Assembly: GCF_020523925.1 (NCBI RefSeq)
Contig: NZ_JAJAPW010000004.1
Coordinates: forward strand, 310,001-374,000
Origin: Neotamlana laminarinivorans
GTDB taxonomy: Bacteria; Bacteroidota; Bacteroidia; Flavobacteriales; Flavobacteriaceae
DNA: 64,000 nucleotides
Direction: 5' to 3'
The position numbers and the translations under genes were made by a program. Each line of letters opens with the position of its first letter. The stretch's first letter is position 1. Below, piece after piece: positions 9,420 to 18,900 of the stretch. The notes under the pieces are model-generated. The model made no database searches, was not told the DNA's origin, and saw nothing but the letters and a program-made list of their open reading frames with translations.

Positions 9420-10244
9420 ATGAAAAAATTATCTTTAACTCTAGTATTTATTTTAGCAACTTTTTATTCGTTTGCTAATGTATCAACTTCAGAAAAGGAA
9501 GCTTTAATAGCTATTTATAACTCTACAAATGGAAGTCAATGGAATGTAACTTGGGATTTAAATGCTCCTGTATCCAATTGGTATGGTGTAACTTTACAAA
9601 ATGATAAAGTTGTAGAATTAAATTTGCAGTTTAACAATTTAGTTGGTGAGTTGCCTAAAGAAATAGGCAATTTAGTTCATTTAAGAAAAATGAATTTAGG
9701 GTTTAATAAATTACGAGGTAGTATTCCAACTTCAATTAAAGATTTAGAAGGATTAACTGTACTAGCCTTATACATGAATAGGTTTGATGGTGAAATTCCT
9801 TCAGAACTAGGATCTTTAAAAAAATTAGAATCATTAAAATTATATAGTAATAGTTTTTCAGGAGAAATTCCTGTTGCCCTAACAGAATTATCTAACCTAA
9901 AGGAATTACTTTTAGGCAGTAATTTTTTAACAGGAGAAATTCCTTTAGAAATAACGGCTTTAACAAAACTTGAAAAGTTAAGTTTAATGGATAACCAAAT
10001 GTATGGTGAAATTCCTGCAGACCTTGCTAATTTAGAACATCTTGAAGAGTTATTGCTATCTACAAATCAATTCACTGGTGATTTTCCTGTAGAATTCTTA
10101 AGTCATAAAAATTTAAACACCGTAATGGTAAGCGATAATAATTTAAACGAGGAGTATATTACAGTGTCAAGTAAAACACCTCCATCTTTAGGTATTCTAA
10201 AAATAGAAAATGCAACCGCGGTAATGGATTTAGAAAAAGAATAA
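9420..10244 (+). CDS. Secreted leucine-rich repeat protein
   Basis: Exported protein of 274 residues: signal peptide (about 1-19, ending FANVST), an N-terminal cap containing NGSQWNVTWDLNAPVSNWYGV, then about seven LRR units of 23-24 residues with the plant-type pattern LxxLxLxxNxxxGxIP. Such proteins are found in Bacteroidota as surface or periplasmic binding proteins; the ligand here is unknown. There is no C-terminal type IX sorting domain. It has its own -7 box and a strong terminator, so it is a single-gene unit. Confidence 0.88.
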   Translation: MKKLSLTLVFILATFYSFANVSTSEKEALIAIYNSTNGSQWNVTWDLNAPVSNWYGVTLQNDKVVELNLQFNNLVGELPKEIGNLVHLRKMNLGFNKLRGSIPTSIKDLEGLTVLALYMNRFDGEIPSELGSLKKLESLKLYSNSFSGEIPVALTELSNLKELLLGSNFLTGEIPLEITALTKLEKLSLMDNQMYGEIPADLANLEHLEELLLSTNQFTGDFPVEFLSHKNLNTVMVSDNNLNEEYITVSSKTPPSLGILKIENATAVMDLEKE

Positions 10245-10266
10245 TAAACAAATTTTAAAATAAGTT

Positions 10267-10300
10267 ATAGCCATCAATGTTATTGATGGCTATTTTTTTT
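10267..10300 (+). terminator. Intrinsic terminator after the LRR gene
   Basis: A 12-base stem (ATAGCCATCAAT paired with ATTGATGGCTAT) with a three-base loop is followed directly by a T-run. It lies 23 bases after the stop of the LRR gene. Confidence 0.9.
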
Positions 10301-10311
10301 ATTTTTATTTT

Positions 10312-10494
10312 ATGTTTGAACATTTTTTTACATGCCCATATTGTTGGGAAACCATATCAATGCTAATAGATGATTCTGTAAACGAGCAAACATATATTGA
10401 AGATTGTGAGGTTTGTTGTAACCCAATACAGATAACCTCGAAATTTTTTAATAGGGAACTTGTAGATTTTCAAGTTAATAGCATAGAGCAGTAA
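10312..10494 (+). CDS. CPXCG-motif cysteine-rich protein
   Basis: Protein of 60 residues with two paired-cysteine motifs, CPYC near residues 8-11 and CEVCC near 32-36, the layout of the small CPXCG-motif zinc-binding family. It is acidic, without a signal peptide. The function is unknown. It begins 12 bases after a terminator and ends 119 bases before the initiator tRNA gene. Confidence 0.8.
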   Translation: MFEHFFTCPYCWETISMLIDDSVNEQTYIEDCEVCCNPIQITSKFFNRELVDFQVNSIEQ

Positions 10495-10513
10495 TATTTT
10501 TTTAAATTTATTA

Positions 10514-10543
10514 TTGTATAAACTAAAAAGGATTGTATATTTG
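10514..10543 (+). promoter_or_regulatory. Promoter of the initiator tRNA
   Basis: TTG at 10514-10516, 19 bases of spacer and TATATTTG at 10536-10543 match the Bacteroidota pattern TTG-N17/21-TAnnTTTG. Transcription would begin near 10550, giving a leader of about 65 bases before the mature tRNA. Short complementary pieces (AAACAAT near 10549, ATTGTTT near 10597) could fold the leader. Confidence 0.6.
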
Positions 10544-10613
10544 CAGTCCGAAACAATTAGGTCGGCCTTATGAACCGAAAGTTAAAAGCTAAGAAAATTG
10601 TTTAATATTATAT

Positions 10614-10686
<73 letters not shown>

Positions 10687-10698
10687 CTAGTAAAACCA

Positions 10699-10728
10699 AG
10701 CCTTTCAAGAAATTGAAAGGCTTTTTTA
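10699..10728 (+). terminator. Intrinsic terminator after tRNA-fMet
   Basis: A ten-base stem, AGCCTTTCAA paired with TTGAAAGGCT, with a GAAA loop and a T-run directly after it. It lies 12 bases after the tRNA 3' end. Confidence 0.88.
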
Positions 10729-10820
10729 TTTCACATAGTACAGAATAAGTACAGAATTTAGCTGTTTATCTTCTGCTAAATAGTATTTGATTTAATTTGA
10801 TTTCATTTAGTATGTGAAAT
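10728..10820. repeat. 10-base inverted repeat beside the tRNA, enclosing a short direct repeat
   Basis: ATTTCACATA at 10728-10737 is the exact reverse complement of TATGTGAAAT at 10811-10820. Inside it, AGTACAGAAT occurs twice in tandem near 10738-10757. The position between tRNA-fMet and the first accessory gene makes it a candidate for arm-type integrase or excisionase sites, or the island edge. No matching copy was found at the right side of the window. Confidence 0.4.
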
Positions 10821-10849
10821 AAAATTTAAACTATATTTTTCTATGAAAA

Positions 10850-12526
10850 TTGAAGAATAGAGAATTAATATTAAAAATACCTTACAATTTTTCTAATTCG
10901 CTTCTATACTTTTTTAACTTTAGTCAAAAATTTAATTCTTTTCATTTGCAATTTCTACAAGACTTATTAGATAATAGAGAGCCTGCTAATCGCTGGCAGG
11001 ATTATAGAATCTTTTGTGACAATATTAAAAATATTGATATAAACCTTTATATAAAGGCACTACCTGAATTACTGAAAAATTTAAAAAGTAACTATCCAAC
11101 CAGAAACCTTCTGGTCGCATTAGAACGCGAAGCAAAAATGAATGCTTCTTTTGGTAAAGAAATGTATTTGAAAACACTTGAAGCAAATAATCCTGATTCA
11201 TATTTTACATTGATGGACATTCTTTCTGGATTATATAATTCAGACCAAAAGTTTACAATAGATGAAATTAAACGTCTAATTAAAGATGATAATATAGACG
11301 TAAATAAAATTGGAATACAATCTATCGTAAAAATTGATTTGGTAGCTAAAACTACACCAAAAGCATTTGTGAATTGGATTGAAAAGCAGTTTGATACCAT
11401 AAGCAAGTCCGAAAATCATTTGGATCTTTGGTCGGCAATATTTTTTACAGTTAGAAATAAAAGAACTGAGATAAAAAGTGCAGATACAATTATAGATAGG
11501 TTATCAAGTATAGAGACTATCGATATTCAATTAGAGCTCATTTACTTTTTAGATTATAATATAGATTTAGAAAAGGAATTACATCTGTTTAAAAAATACC
11601 TTCCACTATTACTTCATATTGATATTGAACACGCAGGCGCTTATAATCAATTGGCATATCGATTAGAAAATGTAGCAAAAACTAATTTAAACTTAGTTGT
11701 TGATTTTATAACAGATTGGGTAGCGATGAGTCCTGATAATGCTAGAAAGATTGAATATTTCAGTCATTTGCTAAATACACTTTGTGATAATTTTTATTCT
11801 GACTTCCAAAAGCTATACACCAACTGGTTAAATAAAGATAATCCCAATTTTCATATTGCCATTTTTGAAATGAATAGTGCCAGATATATGAGGAATCTAT
11901 CAGGATTAACGATTTCTGAAGAAGTATTGAATGGTCTCTCAGATTATGACATTGAATATATTACTTATAAAATACTCGCTTTCGTTTATGACAAGGACAC
12001 CTCAATTTCCTTGGTGTATTCTATATTGGAACATAAAGCAGATAATAAAGAAGTCGTTCCGTTTTTGGCTGATTTGTTTATCAACCATATCATCTTTAAT
12101 TATTATTCTGCTATAGAGTTTTTAAACTTAAAAAAGAAGACTGCAAGTAGAAAGCTCAAAAAAATAACTAACGATATTGTAAAAGAAGGCGAAGATAAAT
12201 ACAAGGCATATTCAGATTTAGAAAACTTAAAAGAGTTTGCACCTTCAGAACGAAGACTTATTTACTATAATAAAATCGAAGGTAAAAAATTCAGTAAATC
12301 ATTTAAGGAAAGTGAAGCAGAAGGTCCTTCCTTTTTTAGTTCTATAACAACAATTAATTATAGAACAGGTAAATCTATATTCTCAAAATATGAAAACCAA
12401 TACACCGAAAAAATGACACCAGGACTTATATCTCATTCTGGCGAAATGCCAAGAGGCGAATTTATAGACCCAATAGGTCAAGCACAAGAAAGATTGTATT
12501 GGCAAAATTTTAAAAGAAGACAATGA
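10850..12526 (+). CDS. Helical scaffold-like protein, first gene of the candidate defence cassette
   Basis: Unrecognised protein of about 558 residues. It is mostly predicted helix with evenly spaced hydrophobic residues, like HEAT/ARM-type solenoids, and has no signal peptide or membrane segment. The C terminus has a distinct Gly/Pro-rich tail (SGEMPRGEFIDPIGQAQERL, near residues 530-550) that looks conserved in character. The start is unclear: TTG at 10850 opens the frame, while the ATG at 10843 hits a stop after five codons. Loss of one A in the AAAA run would join that ATG to this frame (MKLKNREL...). Its stop overlaps the nuclease start as ATGA, so the two are translationally coupled. 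Function unknown; a partner of the nuclease is inferred. Confidence 0.7.
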   Translation: MKNRELILKIPYNFSNSLLYFFNFSQKFNSFHLQFLQDLLDNREPANRWQDYRIFCDNIKNIDINLYIKALPELLKNLKSNYPTRNLLVALEREAKMNASFGKEMYLKTLEANNPDSYFTLMDILSGLYNSDQKFTIDEIKRLIKDDNIDVNKIGIQSIVKIDLVAKTTPKAFVNWIEKQFDTISKSENHLDLWSAIFFTVRNKRTEIKSADTIIDRLSSIETIDIQLELIYFLDYNIDLEKELHLFKKYLPLLLHIDIEHAGAYNQLAYRLENVAKTNLNLVVDFITDWVAMSPDNARKIEYFSHLLNTLCDNFYSDFQKLYTNWLNKDNPNFHIAIFEMNSARYMRNLSGLTISEEVLNGLSDYDIEYITYKILAFVYDKDTSISLVYSILEHKADNKEVVPFLADLFINHIIFNYYSAIEFLNLKKKTASRKLKKITNDIVKEGEDKYKAYSDLENLKEFAPSERRLIYYNKIEGKKFSKSFKESEAEGPSFFSSITTINYRTGKSIFSKYENQYTEKMTPGLISHSGEMPRGEFIDPIGQAQERLYWQNFKRRQ

Positions 12527-14205
12527 GATTTTTATTAAGCGAATACATAAATCTTTTAAAAGAGGATAAAGAGCTTGATACTTTACTGACTGATTTGTTA
12601 GTTGGAATGAAATTCACAACCATTTCAAAACCAATGAAAGGTCGTCAATTTGGTGTGGATATTTCTGCTGTTGGTATAGATCCAGAAGATGGTATTAAAA
12701 AAGTGTTTTTGTTAGCTGTGAAACAAGGCAATCTAACCAGAACAACTTGGGATGGAAATGTAAATGCAATTCGCTCTACTTTAAACCAAATAAAGGATAC
12801 TTATATACCTATTTCTTTAACAACAAATCTCAAAAAACTTCCTATAAAAATAATTGTTAGTACAAATGGAGTAAGAAATCAAAATGTACTTAGCGATTGG
12901 ACACAATATGTCGAACAAAACATAACAGATACTATTGAGTACGATTTTTGGGGAACAGGCGAAATAAGCGCTATGCTTGATGATTATCTTATAAACGAAA
13001 AACTATTTCCGCAGGAGTACCAATCGCTGTTAAGAAAGTCCTTAGTATTTCTAGAATTACCAGATTATGATTTACAACATTTCTATGCGCTTATTCAGCA
13101 AATTTTAGAGAAACAACCCAAACAAAAACGACATATCTTGAAAAAGTTGAGGCTGGTAAGATTATGTTTAAACATCTTATACAAATGGTCACAAGACAAT
13201 AATAATTTAAAGCCTTCAATATATGCGAGTGAGAGCAGTTTGCTTCTTACATGGCATTTTATACAAGAAGGTAATCATTTAGAGAAAAGCTATGTCAGGG
13301 AAGAATTTTACAAAATTCACTCATTAAAAAGAACAATAGGTGTCAATTATTTCAATAAAGTAGTTGAACACTATAAAGTTGAACACAGCATATACAAGTA
13401 CAGTAGAAATAGTTTAGAATATAGCTTGAATGTTTGGGAGGAAATAGGAATAATAGCAATCATAGGCTTAACCGAAATACAAGAGTTTAGAATCCATTAT
13501 CGAGAAGGAAATGAAGAACAAGCACAAACCTATTACCAAAGCGCACTTTCAATTAGTAATGGATTATGTCTGTTTATTCAGAACAATCCACCTTCAAAAT
13601 ATCCAGAATACGATGTCCATAGTATTGAAATTGCATTAGCACTTAATCTAATGAATTTTACAAGAAACTTCGACCCAGCCAAAAAATGGATTTCTGAAAT
13701 GACATTAGGTTTTAACAATAATTATAAGCTTAATAAGTTTTTTCCGTTGTTTAGAAAAAGTTATGAAAAGCTGGTAGATATTCACAATGGCGAAGAAGAA
13801 TGTGATGTCCAATCATCTATGATAATTCCTATTTTGGCTGAATATGCTTTAGTATTTAATGATGAAGATTTATACAAGTTCGTAAGGAAGATTTCTACGG
13901 AACTTTTTACAGACTTAAATTTACAGATTTGGTTTCCGCTTAAAGAAATGGAAAATAAAATTTGTATTCAAGATTATAGTCATGGCGAAGGCACAACAAA
14001 ACATTCAGTAACGCTCTATGAAGATGCTGAAGAATACAAAAAAGAAATGGTATCAGAAATGGAACTCTTTGGATTAGAAAAGGATTTTAAAATTTTTAAG
14101 CACAGTTTCGATATTGTAGCACACGTTGCAAGCAGGCATTATAAAAGCCAACCTTTTCCTTTAACTTGGCGTGTTTTTATGAAGCAAGAAGTCTCAACAA
14201 AATAA
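12523..14205 (+). CDS. PD-(D/E)XK-like nuclease with large helical C-terminal region
   Basis: Protein of 560 residues. The N-terminal 180 residues resemble Mrr-like or DUF4297-like PD-(D/E)XK nuclease folds: a helix (about 12-30), then GRQFGVD46 leading into a strand, a hairpin, LLAVK67QGN, and a strand IKIIVSTNG. D46 and K67 fit the conserved Asp and Lys; the usual acidic or Gln residue two before the Lys is Ala65 here, so activity is uncertain. The rest is helical, possibly TPR-like, and could sense a trigger or bind the partner encoded just upstream. It starts inside the preceding stop (ATGA) and ends seven bases before the DUF4238 gene. Specific family not recognised. Confidence 0.65.
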   Translation: MRFLLSEYINLLKEDKELDTLLTDLLVGMKFTTISKPMKGRQFGVDISAVGIDPEDGIKKVFLLAVKQGNLTRTTWDGNVNAIRSTLNQIKDTYIPISLTTNLKKLPIKIIVSTNGVRNQNVLSDWTQYVEQNITDTIEYDFWGTGEISAMLDDYLINEKLFPQEYQSLLRKSLVFLELPDYDLQHFYALIQQILEKQPKQKRHILKKLRLVRLCLNILYKWSQDNNNLKPSIYASESSLLLTWHFIQEGNHLEKSYVREEFYKIHSLKRTIGVNYFNKVVEHYKVEHSIYKYSRNSLEYSLNVWEEIGIIAIIGLTEIQEFRIHYREGNEEQAQTYYQSALSISNGLCLFIQNNPPSKYPEYDVHSIEIALALNLMNFTRNFDPAKKWISEMTLGFNNNYKLNKFFPLFRKSYEKLVDIHNGEEECDVQSSMIIPILAEYALVFNDEDLYKFVRKISTELFTDLNLQIWFPLKEMENKICIQDYSHGEGTTKHSVTLYEDAEEYKKEMVSEMELFGLEKDFKIFKHSFDIVAHVASRHYKSQPFPLTWRVFMKQEVSTK

Positions 14206-14212
14206 TAGAATA

Positions 14213-15313
14213 ATGTCAAATCCAATAAAACAACATTATATACCACGTTCATATTTAAAGAACTTTGCAGTTGAAGGAAGAAAAAGAAATCACTTTGTGG
14301 ATGTTTACAAAATGGATAATGATATGCTATTAGAGCAAATTAGCACTAAAGATATTTGTTTTGAAAAGAATATTTATACAATACCAGCTGAATCAGATGA
14401 AATAAAATATGCCTTAGAAAAACACTATGCTGAGAATGTTGATAGTGAGTTTCCAAAAGTATATAAGTTACTTATTGACGAAAAACTGCTGGCGGTTACG
14501 CAAGAGCAAAAAATCCAAATACTTTATGTATGTCTATCATTATATTTCCGCACACCACGGATTTTAAATCATCAAAAAAGTTTTAATAACCAAATATTTG
14601 ATACTGCTTCACATACAGTAAATAAAGAAGGTATTATTAAAATGAATTTGTATGGAGAAAAAATGGAATTTCATATTGATGATATTGAGGTAGTTAAAAA
14701 AGAATATAATGAACGTGCAAGAACAGTTTTTTTAGTAAATCATTTAGAACAATGGGGGAGTTTTGTACAGTTCAAATATGATTGTACAATAAATGTGATT
14801 AAAATTAATGACACCAATGCACCAATAATAACGTGTGATAACCCCGTTTCAATAAGACATTTTGAAACAAATAAATTTCAAGGTTTATATGATCCTAAAG
14901 CAGTTATTACATTACCCTTGGATCGTTCACATTATTTAGAGATACATCCTAATGACTATGCAGATGGTCAAACACGAATTAATAGACTTACTCAAGATAG
15001 AGACTATGTATTTACAACAAATGGAGTTACCCAACAGAATGCTGAAAACTTATTAGTATCATACAAAGGAGATATTGATAAACATTTTGATATTCAAAAC
15101 CATTATGAAAATCCAGAAAATGGAGAAGAATTTTTAAAAAAAGCTCAATATAGAGTAGAACAAGCTCTTGTTTTATTTGATATTCTAAAGAAAAAGGGAT
15201 TTGATTCAAAAGAGTTTATAGGTAAACTTAAAGAACTTTTAGAGCATCCATATTGTAAAAATGATATACAAATGTTGAAATATAAAAAAGTGCTTTCTAA
15301 AATGGGAAAATGA
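14213..15313 (+). CDS. DUF4238 family protein
   Basis: Protein of 366 residues with the DUF4238 N-terminal signature QHYIPRSYLKNFA (about 7-19), followed by a strand-rich region (VDVYKMDND) and the later conserved element ITCDNPVSI (about 204-212). It has no signal peptide or membrane segment. DUF4238 proteins occur often in variable islands and beside defence genes; the biochemical activity is not known to me. It is the third gene of the cassette after the helical protein and the nuclease, with a seven-base gap. It could equally be an independent passenger. Confidence 0.8.
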   Translation: MSNPIKQHYIPRSYLKNFAVEGRKRNHFVDVYKMDNDMLLEQISTKDICFEKNIYTIPAESDEIKYALEKHYAENVDSEFPKVYKLLIDEKLLAVTQEQKIQILYVCLSLYFRTPRILNHQKSFNNQIFDTASHTVNKEGIIKMNLYGEKMEFHIDDIEVVKKEYNERARTVFLVNHLEQWGSFVQFKYDCTINVIKINDTNAPIITCDNPVSIRHFETNKFQGLYDPKAVITLPLDRSHYLEIHPNDYADGQTRINRLTQDRDYVFTTNGVTQQNAENLLVSYKGDIDKHFDIQNHYENPENGEEFLKKAQYRVEQALVLFDILKKKGFDSKEFIGKLKELLEHPYCKNDIQMLKYKKVLSKMGK

Positions 15314-15379
15314 TAACAACGCGTAAACTCTAAACCTCTAAACTTCTGTTAAACAAAACATGGTGTTGTTAAAATTTCG

Positions 15380-15387
15380 TAACTTCG
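15380..15387 (+). promoter_or_regulatory. -7 promoter box of the copper operon
   Basis: TAACTTCG matches TAnnTTTG with one change and lies eight bases before the ATG at 15396. This argues that the ATG at 15396 is the true start, and not the in-frame ATG at 15360 upstream of the box. The -33 element is unclear. Confidence 0.4.
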
Positions 15388-15395
15388 CAATTAGT

Positions 15396-15809
15396 ATGAA
15401 ACAAGTATTCCATAAAATAATGTCTTTGACAATGGCTTTTGTAGTGTTATTCTCTACAATGTCATTTACCCTTAGTATGCATTATTGTGGAGATACTTTG
15501 GTAGAAACTGCTATGTTCCATAAAGCTGAAGGATGCGGAATGGAAATGGTAAAACCTTCAAATGAAGGTTGTTCTATTATAAAAAAGAACTGTTGTAATG
15601 ATGAACAATTGGTAGTCGATGGTCAAGACGAACTGCAATTACAAGTTGACAAAATTTCTTTTGAGCAACAGGTATTCATCGCTTCATTTGTTTACGCTTA
15701 TATTAACCTTTTTGAAGGTTTAGATAACAAGTTATCTTCTTTTGAAGAATACGAACCACCACTCGTCATAAAGGAAATCTTCAAGATTGACGAGACTTAT
15801 TTAATTTGA
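15396..15809 (+). CDS. HYC_CC_PP family protein
   Basis: Protein of 137 residues with a signal-like hydrophobic segment (about 7-27), the diagnostic MHYCGDTLV motif just after it, and downstream cysteines (GCGMEM, CSIIKKNCCND). This is the Bacteroidota HYC_CC_PP family, usually encoded at the head of copper-resistance operons. Its His/Cys/Met content suggests periplasmic copper binding, which is inferred. An in-frame upstream ATG at 15360 would add 12 residues but would place the start before the -7 box. It leads the copper operon and is separated from cusA by 111 bases containing a hairpin. Confidence 0.8.
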   Translation: MKQVFHKIMSLTMAFVVLFSTMSFTLSMHYCGDTLVETAMFHKAEGCGMEMVKPSNEGCSIIKKNCCNDEQLVVDGQDELQLQVDKISFEQQVFIASFVYAYINLFEGLDNKLSSFEEYEPPLVIKEIFKIDETYLI

Positions 15810-15829
15810 TTTTTAAACAATAGACTGTT

Positions 15830-15862
15830 TTATCCTATGACTGTATGATGTCATAAGGATAA
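15830..15862 (+). promoter_or_regulatory. Hairpin between the HYC_CC_PP and cusA genes
   Basis: TTATCCTATGAC pairs with GTCATAAGGATAA (12 pairs, one bulge) around an eight-base loop. No T-run follows, so it is probably an attenuation, stability or processing element rather than a simple terminator. Confidence 0.45.
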
Positions 15863-15920
15863 TTTGCTGTATTCGGTGTTTTCTTAACGCCAATGTCTAA
15901 CTGTTTAATAATCAAAGCTA

Positions 15921-18900
15921 ATGCTAAATAAAAGCATCAAATTTTTAATAGAAAACAAACTCGTAGCAGTTCTGCTACTCGTCCTTTTTGTTGGATGGGG
16001 AACTGTTAACGCACCTTTTAATTGGGACACAGGATTTTTACCAAGCAACCCTGTAGCGGTAGATGCCATTCCAGATATTGGAGAAAACCAACAAATTGTA
16101 TTTACAAAGTGGGATGGTCGTTCGCCACAAGATATAGAAGACCAAATTACTTATCCTTTAACGACTTCTTTACTCGGTATTCCAGGAGTAAAAACCATTC
16201 GTAGTTCTTCTATGTTTGGGTTTTCAAGCATCTATATCATTTTTGAAGAAGATATAGAATTCTATTGGAGTCGTAGTCGCATTCTCGAAAAACTCAATTC
16301 ATTACCAAGTGGATTATTACCCGAAGGTGTTAATCCTGCATTGGGACCAGATGCCACAGGTTTAGGACAAATATTTTGGTACACTCTTGAAGGTCGGGAT
16401 GAAAACGGAAATGTTACTGGTGGTTGGGATTTACACGAACTACGTAGCATTCAGGATTACTATGTAAAATATGCTTTATCTACTGCAAGTGGTGTTTCTG
16501 AAGTCGCTTCCATTGGTGGTTATGTTCAGGAGTATCAAGTTGATGTCAATCCAGAGCTAATGCGGCAATATAACATTGGCTTAAACCAGATTGTAAAAGC
16601 GGTTAAAAGTAGTAATCAAGATATTGGTGCGCAGACTTTAGAAATCAATCAAGCCGAATATTTAGTACGTGGTTTAGGTTATGTAAAATCTGTCGAAGAC
16701 ATTGAAAACGCTGTAGTTACTTCAGAAGATTTTACTTCAATTAAGATTAAAGACATAGGTAAAGTCTCTTTAGGTCCAGCAACACGAAGAGGTTTATTGG
16801 ATAAAGAAGGTGCGGAAGTTGTTGGAGGTGTTGTAGTTGCACGATATGGTGCAAATCCAATGGAAGTCATTAACAATGTAAAAGCTCAAATTGAGGAACT
16901 GAAAGGAGGATTGCCAACAAAAGTATTGGCTGATGGACGAACATCTCAATTAACAGTTGTTCCTTTCTATGATCGTACCGAGCTTATTGAAGAAACATTA
17001 GACACACTTAATGAAGCGTTGACACTAGAAATATTAATTACCATTTTGGTTATTATTGTTATGGTTTTCAATTTAAGAGCTTCTATTTTAATTTCTGGAT
17101 TGTTACCTGTTGCAGTATTAATGGTGTTTGTTACCATGAAACTGTTTAACGTAGACGCCAATATTGTAGCACTTTCTGGTATTGCCATTGCTATTGGAAC
17201 TATGGTAGATGTAGGCGTCATTCTCGCAGAGAATATGATTCGCCATCTCGATGATGAAAAATTACGGCTACGAGAAGATGGTACAGAGTTGACTACAAAT
17301 GAAGTGGTTTATAATGCAACAGCCGAAGTTTCTGGCGCTATTTTAACTGCGGTATTAACTACCATTATCAGCTTTGTTCCTGTATTTACAATGATTGGTG
17401 CTGAAGGAAAATTGTTTAGACCACTTGCATTTACCAAAACGATGGCATTATCAGCATCTTTGGTTATTGCTTTATTTCTAATTCCACCATTTGCAGCCTA
17501 TTTATTCAGAAAAACATCACTTAAAAGTTCATTTAAGCATATCATAAATGGTGCTTTAATAATTGCTGGAATCGCAATTATGGTTACTGGATATTGGTTA
17601 GGGATTATTTTAATTGCTTTTGGTATTACAGGTTTACTTGGAGTTTTGGGTAAACTAAATAAGAGAAATAGCAATCTTGTAAATATTATTATTTCATGTA
17701 CTGCCATTATATTTTTACTTGCCGAATATTGGCGACCATTAGGCTTTGATAGAAGTATTCTAGTAAACTTAATTTTTGTGGCTATTATTTGCTTCGGAAT
17801 TTTAGGAATATTTTCAATTTTTAGAAGGTACTATGGTCAAATTTTAAATTGGGCTTTAGCAAACAAGTTATTGTTTTTAATTATTCCAGCAACTGTGCTT
17901 GTTTCTGGAGGATGGATAATGAATAATACAGGAAAAGAATTTATGCCATCTCTAAACGAAGGCTCTTTTCTATTAATGCCAACCTCATTACCACATTCCG
18001 GTGTTGAGGAAAATAAACGTGTTCTTCAGCAATTGGATATGGCTGTAGGCACCATTCCAGAAATTGAAACCGTAGTAGGAAAGTCTGGTAGAACAGAATC
18101 TGCATTAGATCCTGCGCCTTTATCTATGTACGAAAACATGATTCAGTATAAATCTGAATACATGCGTAATTCCAAAGGAAAAAGACAACGTTACAAAGTA
18201 AACGACGACGGTGCTTTTGAGTTGAAAGATGGAACATTCATCGCCAACCCTAATAATTCAGAAAATACTGTTTTTACAAAAGTTGAACATACTCAACTTA
18301 TCAAAGATGATGATGGCGAATTCTATCGTAATTGGCGACCAGAAATTAATAGTCCTGATGATATTTGGAATGAAATCGTTAGAGTTACCAAATTACCTGG
18401 CGTTACTTCTGCGCCAAAATTACAACCCATAGAAACCAGATTGGTAATGCTTCAAACAGGAATGCGTGCACCAATGGGAATTAAAGTAAAAGGACAAGAT
18501 TTAAAACAAATTGAAGCGTTTGGGTTACAATTAGAAAGTCTTTTAAAACAAGCTGAAGGTGTAAAAGAGCAAGCTGTTTTTGCAGATAGAATTGTAGGGA
18601 AACCTTATTTACTTATTGATATTGATAGAGAAAAAATAGCACGTTATGGTGTGTCTATAGAAGATGTACAAAGTGTGTTAAAAGTAGCAATTGGTGGTAT
18701 GGCTATAACGCAAACGGTTGAAGGAAGAGAACGCTATGCCGTTAGAGTGCGATATCCAAGAGAGCTGCGTGGTAATCCAGAAGATATAAAAGGTATTTAT
18801 ATTCCTGTTGAGAAAGGAAGTCCTATTCCATTAAGTGAATTAGCGACTATTCGGTATGAGCAAGGTCCACAAGTCATAAAAAGTGAAGACACTTTTTTAG

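Noticed and set aside
12001-12116. Plus-strand frame inside the first cassette gene
   Set aside because: Out-of-frame overlap with a long intact gene; hydrophobic by chance.
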